Below are positions 45,193-53,601 of a stretch of 64,000 bases of DNA, piece by piece. Location: positions 2,647,041-2,711,040 of the forward strand of contig NZ_CP087952.1 of the NCBI RefSeq assembly GCF_028752835.1, written 5' to 3'. The position numbers were made by a program, and so were the translations under genes. The DNA is from Desulfosarcina sp. BuS5 (GTDB lineage Bacteria; Desulfobacterota; Desulfobacteria; Desulfobacterales; BuS5). The notes beneath the pieces are model-generated. The model made no database searches. It saw only the letters and a program-made list of their open reading frames with translations, and had not been told where the DNA came from. Numbering within the stretch: the first letter of the stretch is position 1; every line of letters starts with the position of its first letter.

Positions 45193-45421
45193 AATCTTCC
45201 CCTTCTATTGATTCAAAAAGGTTATCATATTGTGCCCTGCCGATCATCTCCATAGCTTCCATCCTCTTAATTTCCCGAAGCCTTTTGCGGTCTTCTTTCA
45301 CTTTGGCGTTGATAGCTTCTCGCATGTACTCACTAAGGCTTTTGTAACAAAAGTCCTTATAAATCTTCTTGATAAAATCATAATTTTTGGCGTCAATCTG
45401 TACTTTTGTTTGAATTAGCAT
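45179..45421 (-). CDS. Ribbon-helix-helix antitoxin of the MazF-type pair
   Basis: About 80 residues: MLIQTKVQIDAKNYDFIKKI, then KSLSEYMREAINAKVKEDRK as the RHH and helical linker, then an acidic toxin-binding tail FESIEGEDFENR. The ATG at 45421 is chosen because GGGGGA lies just upstream; a second ATG 12 bases earlier overlaps that site. It precedes the toxin gene, the usual order. Confidence 0.85.
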   Translation of the reverse strand: MLIQTKVQIDAKNYDFIKKIYKDFCYKSLSEYMREAINAKVKEDRKRLREIKRMEAMEMIGRAQYDNLFESIEGEDFENR

Positions 45422-45548
45422 AATATCCCCCATTTTTTATTTATTTTGCCATACTTCCACCCCAATGTCAAGGGTAAGTAATGGGGACATTTTATAGGTA
45501 CACAAACTATGCCAAATCCTTTAACGGTAGGGTGCCCAACTGATTTAA

Positions 45549-45632
45549 TTATTCTCTATTCAGTTCGTATATCTTTTCACAGAACAGTCTGACCAGATTC
45601 AGGTCATGGCTAATAAAAAGATAACTTACTCC
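45549..45632 (-). pseudogene. Peptide/nickel-type ABC ATPase, C-terminal remnant
   Basis: The minus strand reads GVSYLFISHDLNLVRLFCEK, then IYELNRE and stop. YLFISHDL carries the switch His of an Opp/Dpp/Nik-type ATPase. Only 27 residues remain, directly after the permease remnant. Confidence 0.7.
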
Positions 45633-45889
45633 TTATCAATTTCGGGTTTTTTGTTTTTACCGGTAAACTTGTTCAAACAACCGGATCGGGAAAAATTGCC
45701 GGCGCCCAGGCTTTTTGCGCGCACAACAAAGGCGGCTTCGCGTACCTGAAGCACGCGCGCCTTGACTACCATGGCCGTACCTGACCATGACAGAAGAGAA
45801 ATGACAATAATAATTTTTCCTATTCCAGGCCCAAAATAAGCGGAAAAAGTATGAAACAGGATCAGTAAAATGGCCAAAAAAAACGGCAT
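45626..45889 (-). pseudogene. Dpp/Opp/Nik-type ABC permease remnant
   Basis: 87 residues match the central part of a DppC/NikC-like permease: PGIGKIIIVISLLSWSGTAM, VVKARVLQVREAAFVVRAKS, LGAGNFS. The EAA-like loop (VREAAFVVRAKSLGA) is visible, but the flanking helices are gone and the end is out of family. With the ATPase fragment it shows that a peptide/nickel-type transporter once followed the TonB receptor gene. Confidence 0.75.
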
Positions 45890-45960
45890 TATCTCAGAAA
45901 ATTCTCGAAGATTTGATTTTAATACATACGAAAATATTTTGGTTTGCTTTGCCCCTCTAC

Positions 45961-48009
45961 TTAAAATTGAAAAGAAAGAGAAGCATAAAAAAACCTTCCC
46001 GGCTCATATATAATCGCAGGATTAGCGCCTGAACCGGAAACAACATCCCATTCATATGAATTTGCCACAGCATAATGTTTGTCAAAAATATTTTCAACAC
46101 CAACATTCAGTGTAAACATTTTGTAATTCCAGCCTGCTCTGAAATTAACCAAGTCCCAGCCGGATAAAGCCTTTTCGCCGGCATCGGTATCAACATTGTC
46201 AGCGTTTTCCGAGTGAATCCATTCTAATGTTCCAAAAAGTGCCGGAGTATCATAGTGCAATGCAAGTTTGGTTTTAAGCGGCGGAACTTCGGCCAGATCA
46301 TTATCAGTATTATACTCAGGAGTGGAGTCTTTTCTGCCCCTTTGCCATGCCGCAGCGGTCTCTATGGAAAAATCTGATATAATATCTACAATTATTTTAA
46401 CGTCAGCGCCATAGATATGGGCATCAATATTTGTCCAGGTTTGATGCGAATCATAAGTCTGCTTTCCCTGTTGATAAATATAGTCCTTCAGATCACTGTA
46501 AAATGCCTTTGTTTTAAAACTGAATTTCCGGCCTGATAGCTGGAAACCGAGGTCAAACTCTCTATTCTTTGTGGCATCCAAATCCGGATTTCCGTGAAAA
46601 AAAGGGCTGGGGGACTGAAAATAACGTTCAACCGCTGTGGGAGTGCGGATACTTTGGCCGATCCCTGCAAAAATAAGCGCATTATCCGCTAAATAATATT
46701 CAGCGGACAGATATCCGCTGAATAGATCATCATTATTCCTATTGGTGGATGTTACGGCAATGCTTTGCTTGAGATCCTCATCAGCTTTTGATTCAAAATG
46801 GTCGTAACGAAAACCTGCGCTCAGCGATAAGGTGTCATAATTTTTATCCGCCTTAATATACAAGCCTAAATCATAGGTGTTAACATTCGGAATAAGCTCA
46901 TCATCCATATTTGCGCCGGTATCATCCCTGTACATATTCCCTTTCCAATTGTGTTTGTAAGCATCTATGCCATAAGTAAACCGGGCAAATCCGGCAGACT
47001 TTTTATTCTCTATTTTTAATCCGGTGATAGTCGATTTTACTTCATTATGCCGATGAAAGGGAGGATTGCCTGCAAGTTCACGATACTTGTCAAAAGGTTC
47101 ATGCTCTACCCTGTTTTGATAAAGAGAAAGCGTCAATTCGTCTGAAAAATTTCCCGGACCGGTTATGAAATAATCAGCCCTGCCCATATAAGTTTTTTCG
47201 GAATCAATATCCATTCCGGCTCTTGGTGTCATAATATCATCGGCTTCTCCATAGGCATACGAAAAAAGAATAGTTTGATTTTCTGCTGGAGTAAATTGCA
47301 GCTTGCCCCATACGTCATTTTTTTCAAAGGCCTGCATATTTTTCCCTTTGGAATTATAAGGGCGGCCTGCCGGAGCAAATTTGTAAAGCTTATTTCCATC
47401 TCCGTCTTCATACTGATCTGATTCCGAATAATTATAGCCGATTAACCCTTGAATTTTTTCGTTGCCGCCGGTTGTGTAAAATCCGCTGCTTAAAAAATCA
47501 TAGCTGCCGGCTTTTGTAAGGATTTCACCCAAAAACTCTTTTTCTGTTTTTCTTGTGATAACATTAATGCTTCCGCCAAGGGCTCCTGCTTTAGTAACAT
47601 CAAACGCTCCCTCTCTGACTTCTATTTTATCAACAGTCAACATATTGATATGTGACAGGGATGGATCTTTTCTGCTGCCGCAAGCGCCTTCAATAATCCC
47701 GTTATCCACCAGTACTCTTAAATCGGATTTCCCAAATCCCCTCAAGGAAACCTCATTTCCATATCCGCTTTTACGAATCATTGTCGCTTCTATCATTTCA
47801 TTTGAAAGAATTTCGGCAAGATCAACAATCTTGTGTGTCTTAAGCGTTTCAGCTTCTATATTTTTTTCATCCGTATCATTTTTAGCAGCAGTTACCACAA
47901 TAGTATCAAGGGTTATAGCCCCTGCATAAGTCAAAGTCTCACCGATCAGGACAAAGGAAAAAGTCCAAATAAGCAAAAAAAATAATCCTGTTGTGTATAA
48001 AAAATTCAT
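45961..48009 (-). CDS. TonB-dependent receptor, OprC/NosA (copper)-like
   Basis: A 682-residue outer-membrane receptor. After the signal sequence and TonB box (LDTIVVTAAKND) come the plug (VSLRGFGKSDLRVLVDNGII, VDKIEVREGAFDVTKAGALG) and a barrel ending in YASLSFQF. The loop GACGSRKDPSLSH resembles the copper-binding GACPNRMDPP loop of OprC, keeping the Cys but with Lys in place of the Met. It may therefore transport copper or another metal. AAGGAGA precedes the start. Transporter remnants lie downstream and a DUF2946-like gene upstream. Confidence 0.8.
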   Translation of the reverse strand: MNFLYTTGLFFLLIWTFSFVLIGETLTYAGAITLDTIVVTAAKNDTDEKNIEAETLKTHKIVDLAEILSNEMIEATMIRKSGYGNEVSLRGFGKSDLRVLVDNGIIEGACGSRKDPSLSHINMLTVDKIEVREGAFDVTKAGALGGSINVITRKTEKEFLGEILTKAGSYDFLSSGFYTTGGNEKIQGLIGYNYSESDQYEDGDGNKLYKFAPAGRPYNSKGKNMQAFEKNDVWGKLQFTPAENQTILFSYAYGEADDIMTPRAGMDIDSEKTYMGRADYFITGPGNFSDELTLSLYQNRVEHEPFDKYRELAGNPPFHRHNEVKSTITGLKIENKKSAGFARFTYGIDAYKHNWKGNMYRDDTGANMDDELIPNVNTYDLGLYIKADKNYDTLSLSAGFRYDHFESKADEDLKQSIAVTSTNRNNDDLFSGYLSAEYYLADNALIFAGIGQSIRTPTAVERYFQSPSPFFHGNPDLDATKNREFDLGFQLSGRKFSFKTKAFYSDLKDYIYQQGKQTYDSHQTWTNIDAHIYGADVKIIVDIISDFSIETAAAWQRGRKDSTPEYNTDNDLAEVPPLKTKLALHYDTPALFGTLEWIHSENADNVDTDAGEKALSGWDLVNFRAGWNYKMFTLNVGVENIFDKHYAVANSYEWDVVSGSGANPAIIYEPGRFFYASLSFQF

Positions 48010-48056
48010 AATTCCGCATCTCCTTATTTATTCCGCATATAATATCTATTAATGGC

Positions 48057-48218
48057 TAAGGGTTCGCACAAAAATAAGTTAGCAATTTTAAGTGTTAAGG
48101 CGCCTGGCTGGCAAGGCGCGAAAGTGTATGAATATCAAGATATTTCTACGCTTTCGTAACGCAGCCAGGCAGGATGCATCGACGCTTAAAATGTAAAATT
48201 ATTTTTGCGCGAGCCCTA
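48057..48218. repeat. Palindromic repeat B, copy 2 (162 bp, inverted)
   Basis: Ends TAAGGGTTCGC and GCGAGCCCTA. It is the reverse complement arrangement of copy 1 at 10657, with the same length and the CTGGC/GCCAG, TGCGTTA/CGCCTT and CGAAAGCGTAG pairs. It lies between the OprC-like receptor start and a palindromic operator. Confidence 0.85.
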
Positions 48219-48279
48219 AGGGCGAACATGTTTCAGTAATATCACTGATTACCACGCATCCGGATGAGGCACAGCCCTC

Positions 48280-48296
48280 TTATGCGAATTGCATAA
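48280..48296. promoter_or_regulatory. 17-bp palindromic operator upstream of the OprC-like receptor
   Basis: TTATGCGAATTGCATAA is a palindrome with 6-bp arms, of the size bound by Fur/Zur-family repressors. It lies 270 bp from the receptor start, but only about 110 bp if the inserted repeat B is removed. Confidence 0.45.
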
Positions 48297-48337
48297 CGAT
48301 AAGTTGCACAGTTCGTAAAATATTTTAAATCAGCTTT

Positions 48338-48742
48338 TTATTTCTGGAATAAACAAGGAGGCGAACGGGGCGGGATAAGTAAATAATCAATCCGTTTTAA
48401 AATATCAGATTTAAACAGAAATCTGAATATCGGCAACAATGCCAATAATGGCCCGAATGTACAGCGCTTTATTTTGTAAATGTAAAAATGTTTTAAAAAA
48501 GAACATATAGGGCAATTTTGATTGGCCTGGTATTCGATCTGCTTATTATGAATAAAAGGCGGGGATTGTTTGGAAGCAGCAGGCGCGTTGCACTGTAAAG
48601 ACTCTTTACTGTGATGATGTAAAAAAGGATGAAGAACATGTATCCCTGTCGTGGAAAAAAGAAACGCCGACAGGACAATTATAGTAATGGACCTAATAAA
48701 ATATATCGCTTTCAGAGGGTTCGTTTCAAAAGTAGACACCAT
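48338..48742 (-). CDS. DUF2946-like His/Cys-motif membrane protein
   Basis: 134 residues. An N-terminal hydrophobic helix (FIRSITIIVLSAFLFSTTGI) is followed by HVLHPFLHHHSKES, then NCPICSFLKHFYIY with a CxxC, and a second hydrophobic stretch. The His-rich plus CPxC layout fits small proteins (DUF2946) found beside copper receptors. The start has no strong Shine-Dalgarno. It probably forms a metal-uptake unit with the downstream TonB receptor. Confidence 0.6.
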   Translation of the reverse strand: MVSTFETNPLKAIYFIRSITIIVLSAFLFSTTGIHVLHPFLHHHSKESLQCNAPAASKQSPPFIHNKQIEYQANQNCPICSFLKHFYIYKIKRCTFGPLLALLPIFRFLFKSDILKRIDYLLIPPRSPPCLFQK

Positions 48743-48867
48743 TTACGCCCCGAAATGAATAAAATCTTTTTTCCAGGTTCTCTTTTAACATTTTTTCTGC
48801 AAAAGGAAATCAAAAATCGCATCCTATTCAAATCTCAGGGTAAGGACTCGCTCAAAAATAACTTCGC

Positions 48868-49052
48868 AAAATTATCATATTCATCTATGATAAGATATAC
48901 AGGGTATGGGGTCATGCGGGCTGAAGTAATAAGAGATTGTATTGAAAAAAGGGCATCTTCCCGATCAATTTCAATCGCAGGCAGTTCAAATCCTTTATAA
49001 TTATAAACTTTATAAAATTCTATAATACATGCATTAATATGATTAAAAAGTA
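48868..49052 (-). pseudogene. Duplicated internal fragment of the DUF1703-type gene
   Basis: A 185-bp stretch is nearly identical to 43836-44020 within the gene at 42554-44335 (same NHINACIIEFYKVYNYKGFE, AIEIDREDALFS and TSARMTPYPVYL encoding). It lacks any start or end. It is wedged between a fragment of repeat B (AAGGACTCGCTCAAAAATAA, 48840) and the IS3 left end. The preceding 100 bp (48743-48839) show no feature. Confidence 0.85.
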
Positions 49053-49129
49053 TAATACTCCCCAAAAACTGGACAGTTGTTTAAGGTGTAAAATGAGTAT
49101 ATCCTGATCAACAAAAAGGAGGCTCATTA

Positions 49130-49420
49130 ATGGGTAAAATTCGAAAAAATTACAGTGCATCATTCAAAGCTAAAGTAGCGCTTGAAACGGTTAAAAAGGA
49201 AAAGACGATTTCTCAACTATCTAGTGAATATGGAGTTCATTCAAATCAAATAAATCAATGGCGAAAGCGTCTATTAGAAGAATTGCCCGATATATTTTCA
49301 AAAAAGCGTCAAAAAAAAGAAAAAGACGCTGAAGAATTCCAGGCGGAGCTTTACCAACAAATCGGCCAATTAAAGGTCGAATTGGACTGGCTAAAAAAAA
49401 AATCTAACCTTCTCAATTGA
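49130..49420 (+). CDS. IS3-family transposase OrfA
   Basis: 96 residues: an N-terminal HTH (KNYSASFKAKVALETVKKEK, TISQLSSEYGVHSNQINQWR) and a C-terminal leucine-zipper-like helix (LYQQIGQLKVELDWLKKK). A strong AAAGGAGG precedes the ATG. A run of ten A at 49393-49402 near its end is a likely slippage site for making the OrfAB fusion transposase. Confidence 0.92.
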   Translation: MGKIRKNYSASFKAKVALETVKKEKTISQLSSEYGVHSNQINQWRKRLLEELPDIFSKKRQKKEKDAEEFQAELYQQIGQLKVELDWLKKKSNLLN

Positions 49421-49454
49421 TATAAAGCGTCAATACATTGAGCCGAATCATTCT

Positions 49455-50249
49455 TTGATACCGGTAATGCGCCAGTGTGATCTTTTGGGAATAAACAGAT
49501 CAACCTATTACTATCAATCCTGCAAAGATGAGAGCTATAACCTGGCTCTCATGCGATTGATAGACGAAGAATATACCCGATATCCGTTCTACGGTGTTGA
49601 AAAAATGACGGCCGTATTAAAGCGACAAGGGCACACTGTTAATCCTAAACGAATAAGACGTTTGATGCGGCTTATGGGACTTGAAGCTATATATCCAAAA
49701 CCAAATTTGAGCAAAGCATCAAAAGAGCATAAAATTTATCCATACTTGCTGCGAGGCGTTTCCATTGAGCAAGTTGACCAGGTGTGGTCAACGGATATTA
49801 CCTATATCCGTTTGAATTCAGGTTTTATCTATCTTGTAGCAGTGATAGACTGGTTTAGTCGGTATGTCCTGAGCTACGAATTTTCAACCACATTGGATAA
49901 GGATTTTTGTATAAAAGCCTTACAGGGTGCCTTAAAAATTGCAAAACCTAAGATTTTTAACACGGATCAAGGCAGTCAGTTTACCAGTGATGCCTTTACC
50001 GGCGTTTTAAAAAAAGCCGATGTGAAGATCAGCATGGACGGCCGGGGCCGTGCTCTGGATAACATTTTCGTAGAGCGCCTTTGGCGTACCGTGAAATATG
50101 AACGTGTTTATCTTCACAATTATGAGACCGTCAGGGAGGCTATTCAAAACATTGGAGAATATTTTGGCTTTTACAATAATGAACGACTCCATCAATCTTT
50201 GGATTACCAGACCCCGGCAGAGATATATTTTAAAACTTTTCCAGGGTAA
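49455..50249 (+). CDS. IS3-family transposase OrfB (rve integrase)
   Basis: 264 residues with an HTH_21 region (EEYTRYPFYGVEKMTAVLKR) and the DDE integrase core: WSTDITYIRL (Asp), FNTDQGSQFTSDAF (Asp) and FVERLWRTVKYE (Glu). It ends LDYQTPAEIYFKTFPG. The reading frame is open upstream into the A10 run at 49393, consistent with production as an OrfAB fusion. The catalytic residues are intact. Confidence 0.93.
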   Translation: MIPVMRQCDLLGINRSTYYYQSCKDESYNLALMRLIDEEYTRYPFYGVEKMTAVLKRQGHTVNPKRIRRLMRLMGLEAIYPKPNLSKASKEHKIYPYLLRGVSIEQVDQVWSTDITYIRLNSGFIYLVAVIDWFSRYVLSYEFSTTLDKDFCIKALQGALKIAKPKIFNTDQGSQFTSDAFTGVLKKADVKISMDGRGRALDNIFVERLWRTVKYERVYLHNYETVREAIQNIGEYFGFYNNERLHQSLDYQTPAEIYFKTFPG

Positions 50250-50483
50250 TTTCAGAACCACTTTGTATAATTAATTAGAATACCATTAAGTCGTATTGAT
50301 ATTATAAAAAATGTTTCCTGCTGCAAACAAGATAAAAGCGTACTATCCAACACATAATCAGTTGGTAGTAGAGTTTGTTTGAATATTGCATAACGCTAAT
50401 CAAATATATAGCGTATTTTTAGGATGATTTTTTGAATAGCGTTGCACTTAATTCAACATACTATATGTTTTGGAGGTAAAAAA

Positions 50484-50681
50484 ATGAGAGGAGGAAAACG
50501 TGCAGGGGCTGGTCGAAAAAAGAAACCAGACCATTTGAAACGAGAGCTTGTGACAATTAGATTACCACAGTGGATGATTTCACAGCTCAAGAGGAATGGT
50601 CAAATTGGTTATTTAATTGAGAGTCAATTGGCGAAAAAAGATTTTTTGAATTTGCCGGATGATTACGAAATTGATAGTTAA
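50484..50681 (+). CDS. Small basic protein with RAGAGRKKKP motif
   Basis: 65 residues: MRGGKRAGAGRKKKPDHLKR, ELVTIRLPQWMISQLKRN, and an acidic tail LPDDYEIDS. The GGxRxGAGRKKxP start is shared by many small phage- and transposon-associated proteins. The middle could be a ribbon-helix-helix strand-helix. GGAGG precedes the ATG; an upstream extension is rejected. The 210-bp gap before it holds three TAGCGT-type repeats that may be its operator. The function is unknown. Confidence 0.6.
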   Translation: MRGGKRAGAGRKKKPDHLKRELVTIRLPQWMISQLKRNGQIGYLIESQLAKKDFLNLPDDYEIDS

Positions 50682-50750
50682 GATCGGACAAATTAAAGGA
50701 AGTAACAGGCAAGATTTATCAGCAATGGTGATCAATGTGAGGTTGTAAAA

Positions 50751-51054
50751 ATAATATATTTTGGTGAATGCCCTATTCAACGTGCGGCATAAGTTATAAA
50801 CATATTAATATTGAATTTTAACAGTATGTTAATGAGATACAAAAAAGTTATAAACATTTTATCAATAAGTTATGAACATTTTAGAATGGTATTATTATTT
50901 ATTAAATCAATTAGTTAAGTTGTTTATGAACATTTTTATGATAAACAGAAACATATTTTTTTTATTTACTATTATTTTTTTAATTTTCAGGATTATTTAT
51001 AGCTCAAAAGCGCACCTTAAAAAACCTTGTTTTTTGTCTTGACAATGGGGAGTA
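50751..51054 (-). mobile_element. 3' tail of a second IS-A-like element (IS-B)
   Basis: It encodes only the last residues of an IS3 OrfB (IYFGECPIQRAA, read on the plus strand, then stop). The AT-rich tail with ATAAGTTATGAACATTTTA motifs follows; it aligns in inverted orientation with 21900-22150. It ends in GACAATGGGGAGTA, an IS3-type terminus. The remainder of the element is gone. Confidence 0.75.
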
Positions 51055-51076
51055 CCTTACTGTATATTTTTTAAAT

Positions 51077-51388
51077 TCATGCAGGCTTACCGGAAGGACA
51101 CGGAAGGTTCAGCAAATAATCATAGCGCGCATGGTCCGGCAGGTAGAGCCCGCATTTTTCAATGGCAACCTCATTAATCGGTTTTTCCCGGCGTGTGCCT
51201 TTGAGCTTTATATATTTTTTATGGATCTCTTTTTCATATTGACTGTACTTGTTGTCGGCAAACTTCAGAAAGATAAGCCCCAACACCGGAGTTGAATACT
51301 CTGTTGATTTTAAATCGGAATTGGCCCGTAAATTATCCGCAGACCGCCAAAGCGTTGCTTCCAGTTCTTTAAATCCCTCAGTTTTCAT
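51077..51388 (-). pseudogene. Type I restriction methyltransferase HsdM, N-terminal fragment
   Basis: 103 residues match HsdM_N: ELEATLWRSADNLRANSDLK, STEYSTPVLGLIFLKFADNK, and LPDHARYDYLLNLP. It breaks where the methyltransferase domain should begin; CPSGKPA and the stop come from the junction with the IS-B remnant. No hsdS or hsdR is present. The gene is non-functional. Confidence 0.88.
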
Positions 51389-51526
51389 AATAAAAAAATC
51401 TCTTGCCTTATGGTATAGTAGCTATCAAGCGGTTAATTTTGGCGGCGCTTTGGGGTCGGATACTTCCACCCTGCAACCCTTTTTTTTTATAAATGACAGG
51501 TTATCATCATATTATTTGATGACAAA

Positions 51527-52240
51527 CTATATTATTACGTTGTCTGTAAATATGCCCTCATTTTTAAAGGACATATATCCTTCGGGGCTGATTATGAAGT
51601 GGTCCATGGGTGTAAGATCCACGGCAAGGCATGCCTTGACCAGCTTCCGGTTAAGGGGAAGATCGTGCGGGCTGGGCTTTAAACTGCCCGAGGGATGATT
51701 GTGAACAAAGATGAGGGCGGTGGCATTTAGCTCAAATGCCCTTTTGATAATTTCTCGTGGATAGACAGCCGACTGGTCAACCGTCCCCTTGAATAAAACT
51801 TCGGCAGCCAGCACAACATGGGTGCTATCGAGATAAATAACCTTAAATACCTCCTCCTTAAGATTGGCCATGGACAAAGAGAGATATTCAATAACATCTT
51901 CCGGCCCGTTTATGACTTTTTTACCTACCACCTCTTCTTTTAACTGACGTTTGGCAATTTCGGTGGCGGCAAGCAATTGGGCAATCTTGGCGGGTCCCAG
52001 CCCCTTAATGTTTTCCAGATCCTTTTTCCCGGCACTGAGGAGCCCCCTGAGACCGCTGAATTGTTTGATCAGCTCTCGACCCAAGGCAACTGCATCTTGT
52101 CCCTTTACCCCGGTACGGAGCAATATTGCCACCAATCCGGCGTCAGATACATATTCAGGCCCCTGCTCCAACAATAGTTCTCTTGGCCGCTCTGATTTAG
52201 GCCAATTCTTTATCCCATGATTTTTATTGGATTCATCCAT
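51527..52240 (-). CDS. radC: RadC/DUF2466 JAB-domain protein
   Basis: 237 residues: an N-terminal helix-hairpin-helix (LLSAGKKDLENIKGLGPAKI), then the JAMM metal site FVHNHPSGSLKPSPHDLPLN (HxHPSGx5PSxxD). The ubiquitous family has no proven role in DNA repair. It lies upstream of the truncated hsdM on the same strand. Confidence 0.9.
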   Translation of the reverse strand: MDESNKNHGIKNWPKSERPRELLLEQGPEYVSDAGLVAILLRTGVKGQDAVALGRELIKQFSGLRGLLSAGKKDLENIKGLGPAKIAQLLAATEIAKRQLKEEVVGKKVINGPEDVIEYLSLSMANLKEEVFKVIYLDSTHVVLAAEVLFKGTVDQSAVYPREIIKRAFELNATALIFVHNHPSGSLKPSPHDLPLNRKLVKACLAVDLTPMDHFIISPEGYMSFKNEGIFTDNVII

Positions 52241-52262
52241 TTATGGTAATTCCCGGGACACC

Positions 52263-52388
52263 TTACTTATCTTTCTTTTTGGGCTTTTTGTGTCCAGGTT
52301 TTTTAAGTTTAAGTTTTCGGTCCAAAAAACGTTCCATTTTTTCGATAAAAGAATCCGCGCCTAAAGGCCGACAGGTTCGTTCGTGTTT
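52263..52388 (-). pseudogene. Y1 (RAYT-type) transposase, C-terminal fragment
   Basis: The minus strand reads KHERTCRPLGADSFIEKMER, then FLDRKLKLKKPGHKKPKKKDK. RTGRPLG...F...LE...GR.L.P.KPG is the standard end of REP-associated Y1 transposases. The catalytic part is missing; the fragment starts 11 bp after the end of the AAA_14 gene. Confidence 0.8.
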
Positions 52389-52398
52389 TCTTATCATA

Positions 52399-53601
52399 TT
52401 ACGGATCAATGGTTTCCAACAGTTCTGAAAACCGGTTAACAGTAATAACTTTGACATCAGTTCTGTTCTGGGTTGTGTATCCGGCATAAATTATTAATTG
52501 GCCGTATGGCAGGTCAGGGAAAAATTTTTTAAACTTTTTTAGTCCCTTAAAATAATCGGAAGTAATGGTCTGGCCGGATTTGATTTCAATGGGCAGTAGA
52601 TTATGGGAGATAGTATAAACAAGATCGATTTCATTGCCTGAGCTGTCGCGGAAAAAATTAAGATTATCTCTTTTGCCCAGGTTGTAACGGTATTTCAACG
52701 CCTCAATAACCGCCATATTTTCAAACAGATGCCCCCTTAATGGATGATTTTTGACATGAGTAATGTTTTCAATTCCGCAGAGCCAGCAGGCAAGGCCCAC
52801 ATCATAAAAATAAAGTTTTGGTGATTTTACAAGCCGCTTTTTAATATTACGGTAAAACGGGGGCAGTAAATAGACAATATAACTCGCCTGCAAAACAGTA
52901 ATCCATTCACGGGCTGTGCTGTGGCTGATTCCGGTATCATCGGCAAGGTTGCTCAGGTTGAGCAGTTGCCCGGTTCTGCCGGCACACAGGGTCACAAATC
53001 TCTGGAACAGACTCAGATTTTTTATATTTACAAGCCGCCGCAGATCCCTCTCAATATAAGTCTCAAAATAATCTCCATAGGCCTGGCGAGGTGGGATATC
53101 CTGATCATATATCCTGGGGTAAAAGCCTTTGAATATTATTTCATCCAGGGATTTAACTTTATATGTTTCAAGCTCTTTAATAGTAAACGGTAGAAGCTTT
53201 AATAATGCTGTCCGGCCTGCCAGAGATTGAGATACCTTCTCCATTAATTCAAACTGTCTGCTGCCGGTAAGGATAAAAAGGCTGTTTTCCTTTTTTTCAT
53301 CCACTATTACCTGCAGATACGACAAGAGTTCGGGCGCGCGCTGAATCTCATCCAGCACGGCTCCTTGAGGATACTGGTTCAAAAAACCGATTGGATCTTC
53401 AATTGCAAATTGCCGTACAACCGGATTTTCAAGGTTAGCATAGGGTTTGTTCGGAAAGGCCTGCATGGCAAGGGTTGTTTTGCCAGATTGACGGGGACCG
53501 GTTACGGTAATAATAGGGTATTTTGTGAATATATATTGTGCATAATCGGAAAGGGTTCTTTTTATCAAGGAGGCACCTTTTTCTGCAATATCATGTTGCA
53601 A
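52399..53601 (-). CDS. AAA_14/DUF4143 ATPase, second paralogue
   Basis: 400 residues, the same length as the 8002-9204 product. Walker A is VTGPRQSGKTTLAMQ, Walker B is GAVLDEIQRAPE, sensor 1 is FILTGSRQFEL, and the C-terminal DUF4143 includes SSGNEIDLVY and LLPIEIKSGQT. It is clearly homologous to the first copy over its full length but diverged, so not a recent duplication. The role is unknown. Confidence 0.88.
   Translation of the reverse strand: MQHDIAEKGASLIKRTLSDYAQYIFTKYPIITVTGPRQSGKTTLAMQAFPNKPYANLENPVVRQFAIEDPIGFLNQYPQGAVLDEIQRAPELLSYLQVIVDEKKENSLFILTGSRQFELMEKVSQSLAGRTALLKLLPFTIKELETYKVKSLDEIIFKGFYPRIYDQDIPPRQAYGDYFETYIERDLRRLVNIKNLSLFQRFVTLCAGRTGQLLNLSNLADDTGISHSTAREWITVLQASYIVYLLPPFYRNIKKRLVKSPKLYFYDVGLACWLCGIENITHVKNHPLRGHLFENMAVIEALKYRYNLGKRDNLNFFRDSSGNEIDLVYTISHNLLPIEIKSGQTITSDYFKGLKKFKKFFPDLPYGQLIIYAGYTTQNRTDVKVITVNRFSELLETIDP

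Larger units (their letters stand above)
49067..50271 (+). mobile_element. IS3-family insertion sequence, right end incomplete
   Basis: The left end is near ATACTCCCCAAAAACTGGAC. It contains orfA and orfB. The expected inverted right end (TGTCCAGTTTTTGGGGAGTA-like) is not present after orfB; sequence resembling it breaks off after AACCACTTTGT. The element is probably truncated on the right, and the stated boundary is approximate. Confidence 0.75.
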
